Part shown: one piece after another, positions 8,939 through 17,431 of the stretch | Numbering within the stretch: position 1 is the stretch's first letter | How the letters are laid out: every line of letters begins with the position of its first letter | Assembly (NCBI GenBank): GCA_038227995.1 | Contig: JBBRPP010000029.1 | Span: forward strand, 1 to 64,000 | Reading direction: 5' to 3' | Source of the DNA: WLMZ01 sp038227995 | Lineage (GTDB): Bacteria; Actinomycetota; Acidimicrobiia; Acidimicrobiales; Ilumatobacteraceae | Length of the DNA stretch: 64,000 nt | The notes under the pieces: model-generated | The model's database searches: none | Seen by the model: the letters and a program-made list of their open reading frames with translations, nothing else | Told to the model about the DNA's origin: nothing | Translations under genes and position numbers: made by a program

Positions 8939-9733
8939 ATGAAGGCTGCCGAGATCGAGGCCGAGTACGAGTCCAGCGGGTTCGCCTTCCGGCCCGGTCT
9001 GCTGTCGGCTGCAGAGGTCGGCGCGCTCGTCGACGAACTCGACCGCGTGCTCGCCGAGGAACCACGCGACGAACGGTTCATCCTCGAACGCGATGGCATC
9101 ACGGTACGCACGGTTGCCAACCTGCATCAGCATTCCGAGGTGTACGACCGCCTGGTCCACCATCCGTCGCTGGTCGATGCCGTCAGGACGCTGCTCGATG
9201 ACGAGATCTATGTGTTTCAGCTCGGCGTGAACTGCAAGGCCGCTTTCAACGGTGATGCGTGGTACTGGCATCAGGACTATCCCGGATATCGCGAGGACGA
9301 TCACATCCCTCAGCCGCGCATGGTGAATGCTCTGGTCTTTCTCGATGAGGTGACGCACCTGAACGCGCCGATGATGGTCGTGCCCGGATCGCACCGTCAC
9401 GTTGCACCCGTACCGGACGTGACCGACGGCGGCACGTCCTACTCGTTCCGCTATGCCGCGCGCGAGACGATCGAGAGCCAGGTGCGCGCAGGGGGAGTGG
9501 TCGCCCCGACCGGACCGGCAGGGTCCGTGCTGTTCATGAACGTGAACACCCTGCACGGCTCGACCGCGAACATGTCGCCGTGGCCGCGGCGGATGATCAC
9601 CGCCACGTTCAACGCGATGTCGAACCGGGCGACCAGCCCGAGTGTGCGACCGCGGCACATCGTCGCCGATGATCGCGACGCCATCGCGCTGGTGCCGATG
9701 GATGCGTCCTGTCTGCTCGAGTTGAACCGATGA
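8939..9733 (+). CDS. Phytanoyl-CoA dioxygenase (PhyH) family 2-oxoglutarate oxygenase
   Basis: A 264-residue non-heme Fe(II)/2-oxoglutarate oxygenase. The HxD iron ligands are in WHQDYPGY near residue 115, the distal His is in NTLHGSTANMS near 205, and the Arg in WPRRMITATFNA near 218 may bind 2-oxoglutarate. The family includes ectoine hydroxylases and other amino-acid-like hydroxylases. The stop overlaps the start of the racemase-like gene (ATGA), so the two proteins are made together, which suggests an amino-acid-like substrate. Confidence 0.8.
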   Translation: MKAAEIEAEYESSGFAFRPGLLSAAEVGALVDELDRVLAEEPRDERFILERDGITVRTVANLHQHSEVYDRLVHHPSLVDAVRTLLDDEIYVFQLGVNCKAAFNGDAWYWHQDYPGYREDDHIPQPRMVNALVFLDEVTHLNAPMMVVPGSHRHVAPVPDVTDGGTSYSFRYAARETIESQVRAGGVVAPTGPAGSVLFMNVNTLHGSTANMSPWPRRMITATFNAMSNRATSPSVRPRHIVADDRDAIALVPMDASCLLELNR

Positions 9734-10908
9734 TGACCGTCCCGCTCGCAAAGGGTGCCGTCGCGGACGACGGCCATGACGCTGCGCGGCCGGTGTGGGC
9801 GGAGATCGATCTCGACGCGATCACGCACAACATCGCCCTGATCCGCTCGCGCACTCGGCCAGGCGTCCGATTGCTCGTTCCGGTCAAGGCAAATGCCTAC
9901 GGCCACGGCGTCGTCGAGGTCGGGCGCCATCTCGAACGGCTCGGTGTCGACGGTCTCGCGACCGCGAACGTCGACGACGCGCTCGCGCTGCGACAAGCCG
10001 GCGTGATCCTTCCCATCGTGATCTACGGGGCGCAACTGCCCGGCGGCAACGCCTTCCTGATCGCCAATGGATTGACGCCGTCGATCTACGACGCCGCCGG
10101 GTTGGAAGCGGTCGCGGCGGTCGCTGCGACAACCGGGTCGGTCGTCGACGTCCACCTCAAGGTCGATGCAGGCATGGGACGCCTGGGCGTTCGAATCGAC
10201 GAAGCCGTCGAGTTCGCCCGTCGCATCGTCTCCACTCCAGGTGTCCGCCTCGAAGGGATGTACACGCACATCCCGTTCTCCGACGCGGCTGGCGAAGCAT
10301 GGTCGCGACGTCGCCTCGATGCCTTCATCGCCACGGTCCGGCAGGTCGAGGCCGAGCACGGCATCACGATCGAGTTCACCCAGGCCGCGGCGAGCTCGGT
10401 GATGTCCCGCGATCTCCCCGATGTGCTCAACACGGTGTCTCCCGGCCACCTCACGTTCGGGCTGCATCCGATCACCGGCGCACGATCCGAGCACGAGGGT
10501 TTCCGCAAGGCGTTGCGAGCCGTGCGAGCTCAGCTCATCCACATTGGTGACCGTCGCCGGGGCGACGATCTGATGGGTGCCGGCGACGGTGGTGCGGTGG
10601 CCGACTCGAGGGTCGGCGTGATCCTGCTCGGCATGGACAACGGCTATCGCCCCGCGCCGGCCGGCAGCAGCGCTGTGATGCTCTGCCACGGTGTGCGTTG
10701 CCCGGTGCTGGGTGTCTCCGCGGAATACACGGTCATCGATGTGACTGCGATCGAGGGCGCGGCTGTCGGCGACGTCGTGACCGTGCTCGGCGCCGACGGC
10801 GGTGACGAGATCGCGGTCGAGGACGTCGCTGCCCAACTCGGCGCCCCGAGCGGTGCGTACTGGGTGATCGGGTTGAAGAACGTGCCCTACCGCTGCACGG
10901 GCGGTTGA
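9730..10908 (+). CDS. Alanine-racemase-like PLP enzyme (atypical)
   Basis: A 392-residue fold-type III PLP protein. Lys53 in VKANAYGHG is the expected Schiff-base lysine, and KVDAGMGRLG near residue 145 is the standard barrel motif. The C-terminal domain diverges: where alanine racemases have GxxY, this protein has MGAGD at 282-286, and GYADG is replaced by GMDNG. The second catalytic base (Tyr265 in the Geobacillus enzyme) is therefore missing by eye alignment. It may be a racemase for another amino acid, or another PLP barrel enzyme. It is translationally coupled to the PhyH oxygenase. Confidence 0.7.
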   Translation: MMTVPLAKGAVADDGHDAARPVWAEIDLDAITHNIALIRSRTRPGVRLLVPVKANAYGHGVVEVGRHLERLGVDGLATANVDDALALRQAGVILPIVIYGAQLPGGNAFLIANGLTPSIYDAAGLEAVAAVAATTGSVVDVHLKVDAGMGRLGVRIDEAVEFARRIVSTPGVRLEGMYTHIPFSDAAGEAWSRRRLDAFIATVRQVEAEHGITIEFTQAAASSVMSRDLPDVLNTVSPGHLTFGLHPITGARSEHEGFRKALRAVRAQLIHIGDRRRGDDLMGAGDGGAVADSRVGVILLGMDNGYRPAPAGSSAVMLCHGVRCPVLGVSAEYTVIDVTAIEGAAVGDVVTVLGADGGDEIAVEDVAAQLGAPSGAYWVIGLKNVPYRCTGG

Positions 10909-11462
10909 GCAGCGACCGCAGATCGGCGCATGTCGAAGCCCGGGAGTCGGGTGACGAAGAGGCCGAGGCTGGTCAGGACGAACGCGACCGCAAACCACGT
11001 CGCGATTCCGTCGTGAAAGGGCTCGATGGCGCCCGGCCCGGATTCGACCCCGACCACGACCGTGGCCCCGATGCGGACGAGGTTGCACGTCACCACGATT
11101 GCTGCGCCGATGACGAAAGCCCGAAGTCGCTGTCGGCGGTCGCCCGTCGCGACGAGGCCGGCAAACGCGCCGAAAGCCAACACGATGCCGAGTGACGAGC
11201 ACAGTGGTCCGATGTCCGCTGAGAACGTGTGACCGGCGCCGGAGACGACCAGGATCTGATCACCCACCCGTTGCACACCCGCAACGTCCAGCAACCGCAA
11301 GACCGCGACGACGACGCCCGCTTCGAGCGCCCGCCATCGATCGATCGCGAGTTCGAAGCAGACCCAGACACTGGCGGCAGCGATGACGCATCGGGAGAGC
11401 GCGCGGTGAAACCGGTCGGGCCGGAAGCCGTGGGGGGCCGATACGTCGATCGTTGCTGTCAT
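10887..11462 (-). CDS. Exosortase/archaeosortase family transmembrane protease
   Basis: A 191-residue polytopic membrane protein. Family catalytic residues are all present: Cys88 in GPLCSSLG, Arg130 in CNLVRIGAT and His150 in PFHDGIATW. Four hydrophobic segments lie near 22-42, 84-106, 115-139 and 152-172. Exosortases cut C-terminal sorting signals and attach or release surface proteins. The ATG at 11462 follows GGGAAAGG. The gene is shorter than EpsH-type proteins, has no EPS operon around it and faces, across a 277-bp shared promoter region, a protein with an exosortase-like C-terminal tail. Its 3' end overlaps the racemase-like gene by 22 bases. Confidence 0.8.
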   Translation of the reverse strand: MTATIDVSAPHGFRPDRFHRALSRCVIAAASVWVCFELAIDRWRALEAGVVVAVLRLLDVAGVQRVGDQILVVSGAGHTFSADIGPLCSSLGIVLAFGAFAGLVATGDRRQRLRAFVIGAAIVVTCNLVRIGATVVVGVESGPGAIEPFHDGIATWFAVAFVLTSLGLFVTRLPGFDMRRSAVAAQPPVQR

Positions 11463-11739
11463 CGGCCTTTCCCGTTCAATGGGGCATGTCAGAGCGCAAA
11501 GCTCGGATTCTTCGTCGGCAGCGATGCCTGCGACCTTGAGCAATCTCGAGTGGTGGGCGACTTCGCACGGTGGGCGCACACGGTCGATGACACCGGCGGT
11601 CGCTTGCGGACGCTGCGTTGTGGAAACTTGTCCGCGAGTGCGGAACCTGCCCTCTCGGTGGATTCCGTACCCATCAACGGGTGAGCGGAAGCGGCGCGGC
11701 TCCCGGAGGCGATCGCCCGACGAGACGAGGCAGCCCGGA

Positions 11740-12219
11740 ATGGCCAACACGGAACTGACACGGCGGGCGTTGTTCGGCGTTGCTGCGGCATCGGTCGGCT
11801 CTCTGATGATCGTCGCTGATCCCGCCGCGGCCGCGACCCCGGTCGCCACGTTCGCGCTCGATCCCACGACGGGCGGGAAATGCGCACCGAATTGCACCTC
11901 GTGTTCGGCGTGCATCCACCACGCCGCGAACAAGTTGTTCAAGACATCGGCGGCGGCCGACTCAGGTCGGGCCCACCCCGGCTGCAACTGCGCGATCATT
12001 TCAGGTCAGTCGTTGAGCGCCGGCGTGTTGGCCAAGATCTTCGCAACCGCTGACGCCGCGGATCGACGCACCCCGGCGATCGCCGCCCTGCTCAGCGCGG
12101 AGGTCGAGCAGCACTCGGTGCCGATGGTGTCGGGCCTCGTTCCGGTCACCGTGCTCGGTGCCGGAGCATGTGGCATCCTCTGGATCGCGCACCGCCGGCG
12201 CGACCTCGCCACGCGCTGA
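11740..12219 (+). CDS. Tat-exported Cys-rich protein with exosortase-type C-terminal tail
   Basis: A 159-residue protein of unknown function. The N terminus TRRALFG (7-13), the hydrophobic run and ADPAAAA (26-32) look like a twin-arginine signal. The core has six Cys in CAPNCTSCSAC (48-58) and HPGCNC (79-84), a layout able to bind a metal or cluster. The C terminus is tripartite: VPMVSGLVP (127-135), a hydrophobic helix (136-150) and HRRR (151-154), as in exosortase or sortase substrates. GAGG lies nine bases before the ATG. Its divergent neighbour is the exosortase, so this is the likely dedicated substrate; no other candidate was seen in the window. Confidence 0.7.
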   Translation: MANTELTRRALFGVAAASVGSLMIVADPAAAATPVATFALDPTTGGKCAPNCTSCSACIHHAANKLFKTSAAADSGRAHPGCNCAIISGQSLSAGVLAKIFATADAADRRTPAIAALLSAEVEQHSVPMVSGLVPVTVLGAGACGILWIAHRRRDLATR

Positions 12220-12451
12220 GGCGAGCCGCTCGATCCGCCGGAATTGTCACGACACCCGCCTTGGCGTTTGCGGCGTGTAGTTGCAGGTCAGGTGCCATTT
12301 GTTGGTCGGGAAATGTCTCATTGCGGGTTGTGGTACGAACGCGGGTTCGACTAGGGTTTGGGTTGTTGATCTTCCCCGATCCACGCTCGGCAGCAGCGGG
12401 AATGCTGCCTCGATTCATTGTTTGAGTGTCTCGCAGCGAAGGGGTGAGGTG

Positions 12452-13771
12452 ATGGACGGCAGCGCCGTTTTCGATATGTCCGTTTTCGACGACCCTGCCG
12501 ATCTTCGCGTGCCCGGGCTCGACGAATTCCGTTCGCTCTCGGGCTCCGCACGCGATGAACTATTCATGTCGGTGGAGCGGATGTCGCGCCGGTTGGAAGC
12601 CGTCAAGGCGGTGATGCTGGCGGATGTGAAATCATCGCTCGGGTTTCTCGATGATCATCATCACAACTCGCAGGCCTGGTTCCGGGCGGTCACCAACAAC
12701 ACGCCGGCCGCATCGAAGTCAGCGGTGCAGGTCGCGGACCTGTTGGCTGCGCATTCGTTGTTCGCGGTTGCGTTCGCGGCTGGTGAGATCGGCCTGCAGC
12801 ACGTGAAAGCGTTGGCCGCGTTGTATGCGAACGAACGGTGCCGCGACGCGCTGGGACTGGTCGAGCACGAGCTCCTCGACGCCGCGAAGACGCTCGTCTA
12901 CCGCGACTTCACCGTGTGTTGTGACCGGTTCAAGGCCCATGCTGATCCGGACGGCACCATGAAAGACCACGCGCTCGCCCGTGAGAACCGTAAAGCGACG
13001 CTGTCGATGGTTGGTGAAGGGTTCATCCTGCGGATCGAGGGTGACGCGTTGACGGGTGAGATCTTGCAGAACGTGCTCAACGCGCACGCTGACGCCGAGT
13101 ACGCGACCGATGTCGCCGAACGCCTCGCGAAATATGGGCCTGATGACGCCAAGAACCATCCGTTGCGACGCACGAATGCGCAGCGTCAGTTCGACGCGGT
13201 CCAGACGATCTTCGCGAAAGCCGCGGGCACGCGTGAGATCGCCGATCTGGTCCCGATCGTGAACATCATCTGCACCGAGGCGACACTCGCCGCCGCAGCG
13301 CGCGAGTTCTTCGGCACACCATCGGTCCCGGACGGGCATTCGTGGCGTGAACATTTGTGTGAGACGTCGGATGGGACACCCGTGTCGCCGTATGACTTGA
13401 TCGTCGCTGCGCTGCTCGGCAACGTGCGCCGTGTCCTCATCGACTCATGTGGTCGGGTCATCGATCTCGGACGGAAGAGTCGGGTGTTCAAGGGTGCAGC
13501 GCGTGAAGCCGTCCTGCTCACCGGTGACCGCTGCTCCTGGCCCGGATGCCACATGCGTTGCGGGTCGATTCAGATCGATCACCTCCAACCATGGGCGCGG
13601 GCGGCCGGTTTGACCAAAAGTGTGAACGGTGGGCCGTGTTGCCCGATCCATAACCGGGCCAAACACAACCTCGGTGTCACCGTCATCCGCGACGAGACCG
13701 GCTGGCACCACTACCGACCCGACGGCACCGAAATCGCACCACGACAACAACCACCACCCCAAGCAGCCTGA
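12452..13771 (+). CDS. DUF222 / HNH endonuclease domain protein (13E12 type)
   Basis: A 439-residue protein. Residues up to about 330 are the DUF222 helical domain; the C terminus has an HNH nuclease motif with two Zn knuckles: CSWPGCHMRC near 355, QIDHLQPWARA near 368 (catalytic His) and CCPIHNRAKH near 392. Such proteins are present in many copies in actinobacterial genomes and behave like mobile or repeat-like elements. The ATG was chosen because GGGGTGAGGT is directly upstream. Codon use is somewhat less GC-biased than its neighbours, with many TTG and GTTG-type codons. Confidence 0.85.
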   Translation: MDGSAVFDMSVFDDPADLRVPGLDEFRSLSGSARDELFMSVERMSRRLEAVKAVMLADVKSSLGFLDDHHHNSQAWFRAVTNNTPAASKSAVQVADLLAAHSLFAVAFAAGEIGLQHVKALAALYANERCRDALGLVEHELLDAAKTLVYRDFTVCCDRFKAHADPDGTMKDHALARENRKATLSMVGEGFILRIEGDALTGEILQNVLNAHADAEYATDVAERLAKYGPDDAKNHPLRRTNAQRQFDAVQTIFAKAAGTREIADLVPIVNIICTEATLAAAAREFFGTPSVPDGHSWREHLCETSDGTPVSPYDLIVAALLGNVRRVLIDSCGRVIDLGRKSRVFKGAAREAVLLTGDRCSWPGCHMRCGSIQIDHLQPWARAAGLTKSVNGGPCCPIHNRAKHNLGVTVIRDETGWHHYRPDGTEIAPRQQPPPQAA

Positions 13772-14017
13772 CCACCCGCAGCCACATCAGCGGGACAGGT
13801 CAGGCACGCAAGGAACACCCCTGGGCGCAATGCCCGTGATCACTCGGTGGCGACGCCGCTTTGGGCTCGGAAGCATCCGTGGTGAAACGCCCACTCGCGA
13901 CGCGCCCAACCTCTCGAAGTCAGTGAGCCGATCCCACCCAGGACCGGCCCCATTGGCGCGCCCCAACCGCGACGTCGCGGGCCATCCGCTTCGATCGGGT
14001 TCGACGTGACGGAGTAG
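13772..14017. other. Intergenic, no gene recognised
   Basis: This stretch after the HNH gene contains only short frames on both strands, and none has a start with a ribosome binding site or family resemblance. It is A/C-rich at its left end, as is common in the 3' tails of DUF222 genes. Confidence 0.5.
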
Positions 14018-14063
14018 AGCTGTGGCGGGCATCGGACCGCCTCGGTCCGTGCCGGCCACAGCT
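14018..14063 (+). promoter_or_regulatory. Long hairpin upstream of crotonase gene
   Basis: AGCTGTGGC at 14018-14026 pairs exactly with GCCACAGCT at 14055-14063. Inside it GGCA/TGCC pair, and a 7-bp CGGACCG/CGGTCCG stem closes on a three-base loop. It ends 25 bases before the crotonase ATG, so it is probably in the 5' untranslated region. It could be an operator or an mRNA structure; there is no T run to make it a usual terminator. Confidence 0.55.
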
Positions 14064-14088
14064 GTGGCCGCGATCGAATGGAGTCTCC

Positions 14089-14937
14089 ATGACCGAATCA
14101 GTGGTGTTGATCGACGAGCCGGCCGAGGGTGTTCGCCGGGTCACGCTCAATCGGCCGGAGAAGCGCAACGCGCTGAACCACGCGCTGCGCGGTCAGCTGC
14201 TGGCTGCGCTGGAGGAAGCCGACGGTGATCCCGCTGTCAAGGTGACGATCGTGCGCGGCGCGGGGAAATGCTTTTCCGCGGGGTATGACCTCGGTGGCGG
14301 CAACGTCGGGCAGGATCTGCCGTTCTACACGTCGGGCGGCGTCGGCCAGTGGCCCCGCCACGTCACATCGGGATGGATGGGAATCTGGGATCTCGCCAAG
14401 CCCGTGATCGCCCAGGTCCACGGATTCTGCCTGGCTGGTGGCAGCGAGCTGGCCACCGGATGCGACCTCGTGTACGTCGCCGAGGACGCGCAGATCGGGT
14501 ATCCGGCGGTGCGGTTCGGTGTGGCCGACATGCACTTCCACCCGTGGACCCTGGGTATGCGAACCGCGATGGAGATGATGTTGACGGGCGACCCGATCAC
14601 CGGCATCCAGGCCGCAGAGGGTGGCTGGGCGAACAAGGCGTTTCCCGCAGCTGAGCTCGACGATCGCGTCGTCGCGATCGCGTCTCGAATCGCGATGGTG
14701 CCGTCACAACTGGCGCAACTCAACAAGCGGGTCGTTCACCGCCAGATGGAAGTGATGGGCATCCGGACCGGCATTCGGATCGGCACCGAACTGTGCGCGC
14801 TTGGCACGTTGCAGCCGGCGATGGACGAGTTCATGGCGGCGGTCCAACGCGACGGTCTGACAGGCGCATTGCAGCAACGCGACAGCGCGTTCGGCGATTA
14901 CCGCACGCTCGACGATGCCGAGCCAACGCCCGGCTGA
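14089..14937 (+). CDS. Enoyl-CoA hydratase/isomerase (crotonase) family protein
   Basis: A 282-residue crotonase. LNRPEKRNALN near residue 22, the oxyanion loop segment KCFSAGYDLGGG near 60 and GFCLAGGSELATGCDL near 110 are family motifs. The first catalytic Glu of hydratases is at the GGSEL position. It acts on CoA esters in beta-oxidation-like pathways; substrate unknown. GGAGTC is placed before the ATG and a strong hairpin lies upstream. It is monocistronic: a hairpin terminator follows its stop. Confidence 0.85.
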   Translation: MTESVVLIDEPAEGVRRVTLNRPEKRNALNHALRGQLLAALEEADGDPAVKVTIVRGAGKCFSAGYDLGGGNVGQDLPFYTSGGVGQWPRHVTSGWMGIWDLAKPVIAQVHGFCLAGGSELATGCDLVYVAEDAQIGYPAVRFGVADMHFHPWTLGMRTAMEMMLTGDPITGIQAAEGGWANKAFPAAELDDRVVAIASRIAMVPSQLAQLNKRVVHRQMEVMGIRTGIRIGTELCALGTLQPAMDEFMAAVQRDGLTGALQQRDSAFGDYRTLDDAEPTPG

Positions 14938-14944
14938 TCTCCGA

Positions 14945-14972
14945 CGGCGGGGCCGGACTCACGGCCCCGCCG
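14945..14972. terminator. Bidirectional hairpin terminator
   Basis: CGGCGGGGCCG at 14945-14955 pairs perfectly with CGGCCCCGCCG at 14962-14972 around a six-base loop. It lies between the convergent crotonase gene and the Zn-ribbon protein gene and can serve both. Confidence 0.75.
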
Positions 14973-14981
14973 ACCGCAACC

Positions 14982-15788
14982 TCACCAGCGGTGGTCGGGT
15001 ACGAATCGAAGCACGAAATCGGGTCCGCCCTCGTCGTCGATTCCGAAATCCTCGCCACCGAACATCTCGTATTCGTCCTCCCACGTCGGGCCGTTGTAAC
15101 CCGGCCGAGCTTCATAGCTGCTGCCGTACCCGCATCGGTCCTGCCACGCGCCCTCCATCCCGAACAAGGGGCGGTTGTTGGTCCATGACCAATCGTTGGC
15201 GGTGATGACACGCAGCCCGACGCGGGCGAGACAACGAAAGGTGCACATCGCATCGCCCTGACCGAGCCCGAGGGCACGTATCGACGATACGACGACGGTC
15301 GTCACGTTCTCGGCGAGGACAGCATCGCGTACACCGATCGGCCCGAGGCGGACGTCGACGGCCAGGTAGCGGCCGCTCCACCGCAGACCGACGTCGGCCA
15401 GGGCGCGCACGCCGTCGGCGATGTCGGCGCTGAGGTGCTTGGGTGAACGACGGCCCGTCGTCGCAACCATGATCACCGCGTCGGTGTCCGCCAGCGCATG
15501 CGGGGTCTCGAAGCGCCGGGTCTCGGCTCCGCAGTCGTGACATTCCAGCACGTGTTTCTCCTTGACCTGTGCCCGACTGGTGATTCGCAGAGGTGTGCGA
15601 CACCACCAGCACCTCACGCCGGCATCGAGTGGTGTGACGAGTCTGCTGAGTTGATGGGATGGCAAACCGAGTTCGGTTGCGATGGACTTCGCGGTTCGGC
15701 CCGTGTTCCAATACAGCTCGTCGAGAAGTATTTGATCGACGACTGGCGAGCCGGGCGGACGAGGTGTCGGACATGGATCGAGGCTCAT
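14982..15788 (-). CDS. HTH / zinc-ribbon protein of unknown function
   Basis: A 268-residue protein. Residues 18-50 resemble a helix-turn-helix (NTGRTAKSIATELGLPSHQ), followed by a zinc ribbon made of CWWC near 60 and CHDC near 84. The later part (TTVVVSSIRALGLGQGD, then LARVGLRVITAND) has the rhythm of a resolvase-like catalytic fold but lacks a recognisable active-site Ser. The acidic C terminus is rich in Gly, Asp and Tyr. No family was recognised. GGGAGAA precedes the ATG. Nucleic acid binding is likely. Confidence 0.6.
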   Translation of the reverse strand: MSLDPCPTPRPPGSPVVDQILLDELYWNTGRTAKSIATELGLPSHQLSRLVTPLDAGVRCWWCRTPLRITSRAQVKEKHVLECHDCGAETRRFETPHALADTDAVIMVATTGRRSPKHLSADIADGVRALADVGLRWSGRYLAVDVRLGPIGVRDAVLAENVTTVVVSSIRALGLGQGDAMCTFRCLARVGLRVITANDWSWTNNRPLFGMEGAWQDRCGYGSSYEARPGYNGPTWEDEYEMFGGEDFGIDDEGGPDFVLRFVPDHRW

Positions 15789-15906
15789 GGTGGTTCTCCC
15801 AACAACGAAAGTGTTCGAGAGACGCATGAGGCTGCTGTCCGAGCCACCACGAAAACTACCGGTGCCGGTTGGCGAACCAACCGTGTCGCTGGGCGCGGCA
15901 CAGCGC

Positions 15907-16581
15907 ATGCGGCAACGGATGGTTGCCGCGGCCGTTGGCCTGTTCGCGGCTGGGTCGATCGTCGCCGGCTGTGCGAGCACGTCACCCGGTACGACCGCAG
16001 CGACACCAGCCGGCGTATCGACACTTGCTTCGCCAACGACGTCAGCAGCAACACAATCCGCCCCGACAATCGCGGTTGCCGGTCGCGCCGCCACGACGAC
16101 GGCAGCGCCGACGACGACAGCAGCGCCGACAACGACGGCAGCACCCACAACGACGGCTGCCGCGACAACGACGACCGCGGTGACAACGACCACGGCCGAC
16201 CCGAACGCGGCCGCCTTTGCATCGATCGTGACCTTGATCCAGGCCGACGCCGATGGCGAGACCGCGGCGACCGCCACGTTCGGCGACGGCACGGGCCTGA
16301 TCCCGTGGGAGACGTACCCGATGTACTGCGCCGATCGCGCTGCCGCGAATGTGGTGTACGCGCAGAACGTCGCCGCAGTTGCGTGGCCACCCGTCGCTCA
16401 GCAGGACGCCGCGGCACTCGTCACCGCGCTGCAGGCGCGTGCCGCTGCTTTCGACTTCTGCGCCCACACCCCCGGCACGTTCGGCGCCCAGACGCGGATT
16501 GCGTACAAGACCGTCAATGCCAGCATCGCGGTCCGGACCGCCGCCGAACTGCTCCGCGCCGACGTCAGGCCGCGCAGCTGA
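15907..16581 (+). CDS. Putative lipoprotein with Thr/Ala/Pro-rich linker
   Basis: A 224-residue exported protein. The N terminus MRQRM, a hydrophobic stretch and the lipobox IVAGC put the acylated Cys at residue 22. A low-complexity TTTAAP linker follows (residues about 63-98) and then a compact C-terminal domain with two Cys (YPMYCADRA and DFCAHTPG), probably a disulfide. Homology was not recognised. The start is uncertain: the frame is open back to 15787, but this ATG gives the normal signal-peptide length. It is divergent from the Zn-ribbon protein gene. Confidence 0.65.
   Translation: MRQRMVAAAVGLFAAGSIVAGCASTSPGTTAATPAGVSTLASPTTSAATQSAPTIAVAGRAATTTAAPTTTAAPTTTAAPTTTAAATTTTAVTTTTADPNAAAFASIVTLIQADADGETAATATFGDGTGLIPWETYPMYCADRAAANVVYAQNVAAVAWPPVAQQDAAALVTALQARAAAFDFCAHTPGTFGAQTRIAYKTVNASIAVRTAAELLRADVRPRS
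16093..16164 (+). repeat. 18-bp tandem repeat coding TTTAAP
   Basis: Four 18-bp units, three encoding TTTAAP and one TTTAAA, with degenerate copies after them. They form the flexible linker between the lipid anchor and the folded domain of the lipoprotein. Confidence 0.8.
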
Positions 16582-16642
16582 CCGGTGACGTCGGCGGCGG
16601 AATGTGCTTGCGCAAAACAGGCGCGGCAGGCAACATCCGCAC

Positions 16643-17392
16643 ATGGGGAACAGTGACTATCGTGCCGACGCGTACGGCGTGGTGTGGGCCGACTTTCTGG
16701 AGACGTGGATCGCGATGGCGGGCAGCGTCCCAGATCCTGTGATGCTCGATGCGATCACCGAACTCTCCGGCGACGGCCGGGTCCTGGAGATGGGCATCGG
16801 TACGGGCTACCACGCGATCCCGCTGGCCGCGCGCGGCGTCCGGATCGAAGGCATCGACGGTTCTTCACGGATGCTCGAGATCCTGGCCGACAAACCTGGC
16901 GGCGAGTCGATCCCGCTCCATCTGGGTGATTTCGCGACGTTGGACGTCGACGGTGAGTTCGCGCTGATCTTCGTCGGTTCGTCATCGCTGTTCTGCCTGC
17001 CGGACCAGCAGACCCAGGTCGAGTGCTTCGGAGCGGTCGCGCGCAAGCTGGCACCCGGCGGGCTGTTCGTCGTGGATGCCTACATCCACGACGATCGGTG
17101 GTTCACAGACGGCGAGATGCACTTCACGCAAGCCCGCGGCGACGGATGGAAGATGCGTTGGAACGCACACAACGATCGGGCCGCGCAGGTCACCGACGTC
17201 GAGCGCGTCCTCGTCGCCGAAGGAAAACCGAACAGGGTCTTCCGCCATCGGGAGAAGTACTGCAGCCCGATGGAACTCGATCTGATGGCGAAGTTGTCCG
17301 GCATGCGGCTGACCGAGCGTTGGGGTGGGTGGGACCGAGGGCCGTACACCGGTGTGGGCCACGCAATATCGCTGTACACACTGGATTCGTGA
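16643..17392 (+). CDS. Class I SAM-dependent methyltransferase
   Basis: A 249-residue protein with a Rossmann SAM-binding fold: motif I LEMGIGTGYHAIPLA near residue 36 and the acidic end of strand 2 in RIEGIDGSS near 60. Later motifs include KLAPGGLFVVDAYI near 140. Substrate unknown. The ATG was selected because homologues begin with a short region that leads into DFLETW; an upstream in-frame start adds 13 residues. Convergent with the lipase-like gene. Confidence 0.75.
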   Translation: MGNSDYRADAYGVVWADFLETWIAMAGSVPDPVMLDAITELSGDGRVLEMGIGTGYHAIPLAARGVRIEGIDGSSRMLEILADKPGGESIPLHLGDFATLDVDGEFALIFVGSSSLFCLPDQQTQVECFGAVARKLAPGGLFVVDAYIHDDRWFTDGEMHFTQARGDGWKMRWNAHNDRAAQVTDVERVLVAEGKPNRVFRHREKYCSPMELDLMAKLSGMRLTERWGGWDRGPYTGVGHAISLYTLDS

Positions 17393-17431
17393 CGCCGCCG
17401 TCCGTTCCAGTCCGTTCCAGGCCAGTCCGGT

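Noticed and set aside
9451..11202. 583-codon minus-strand frame over the racemase-like gene
   Set aside because: Antisense to two well-supported genes and composed of low-complexity Arg/Asp/His stretches.
11976..11993. HPGCNC as a phage minor-head motif
   Set aside because: The resemblance to HPNCRC is short; the signal peptide and C-terminal tail indicate a surface protein, and no phage genes are near.
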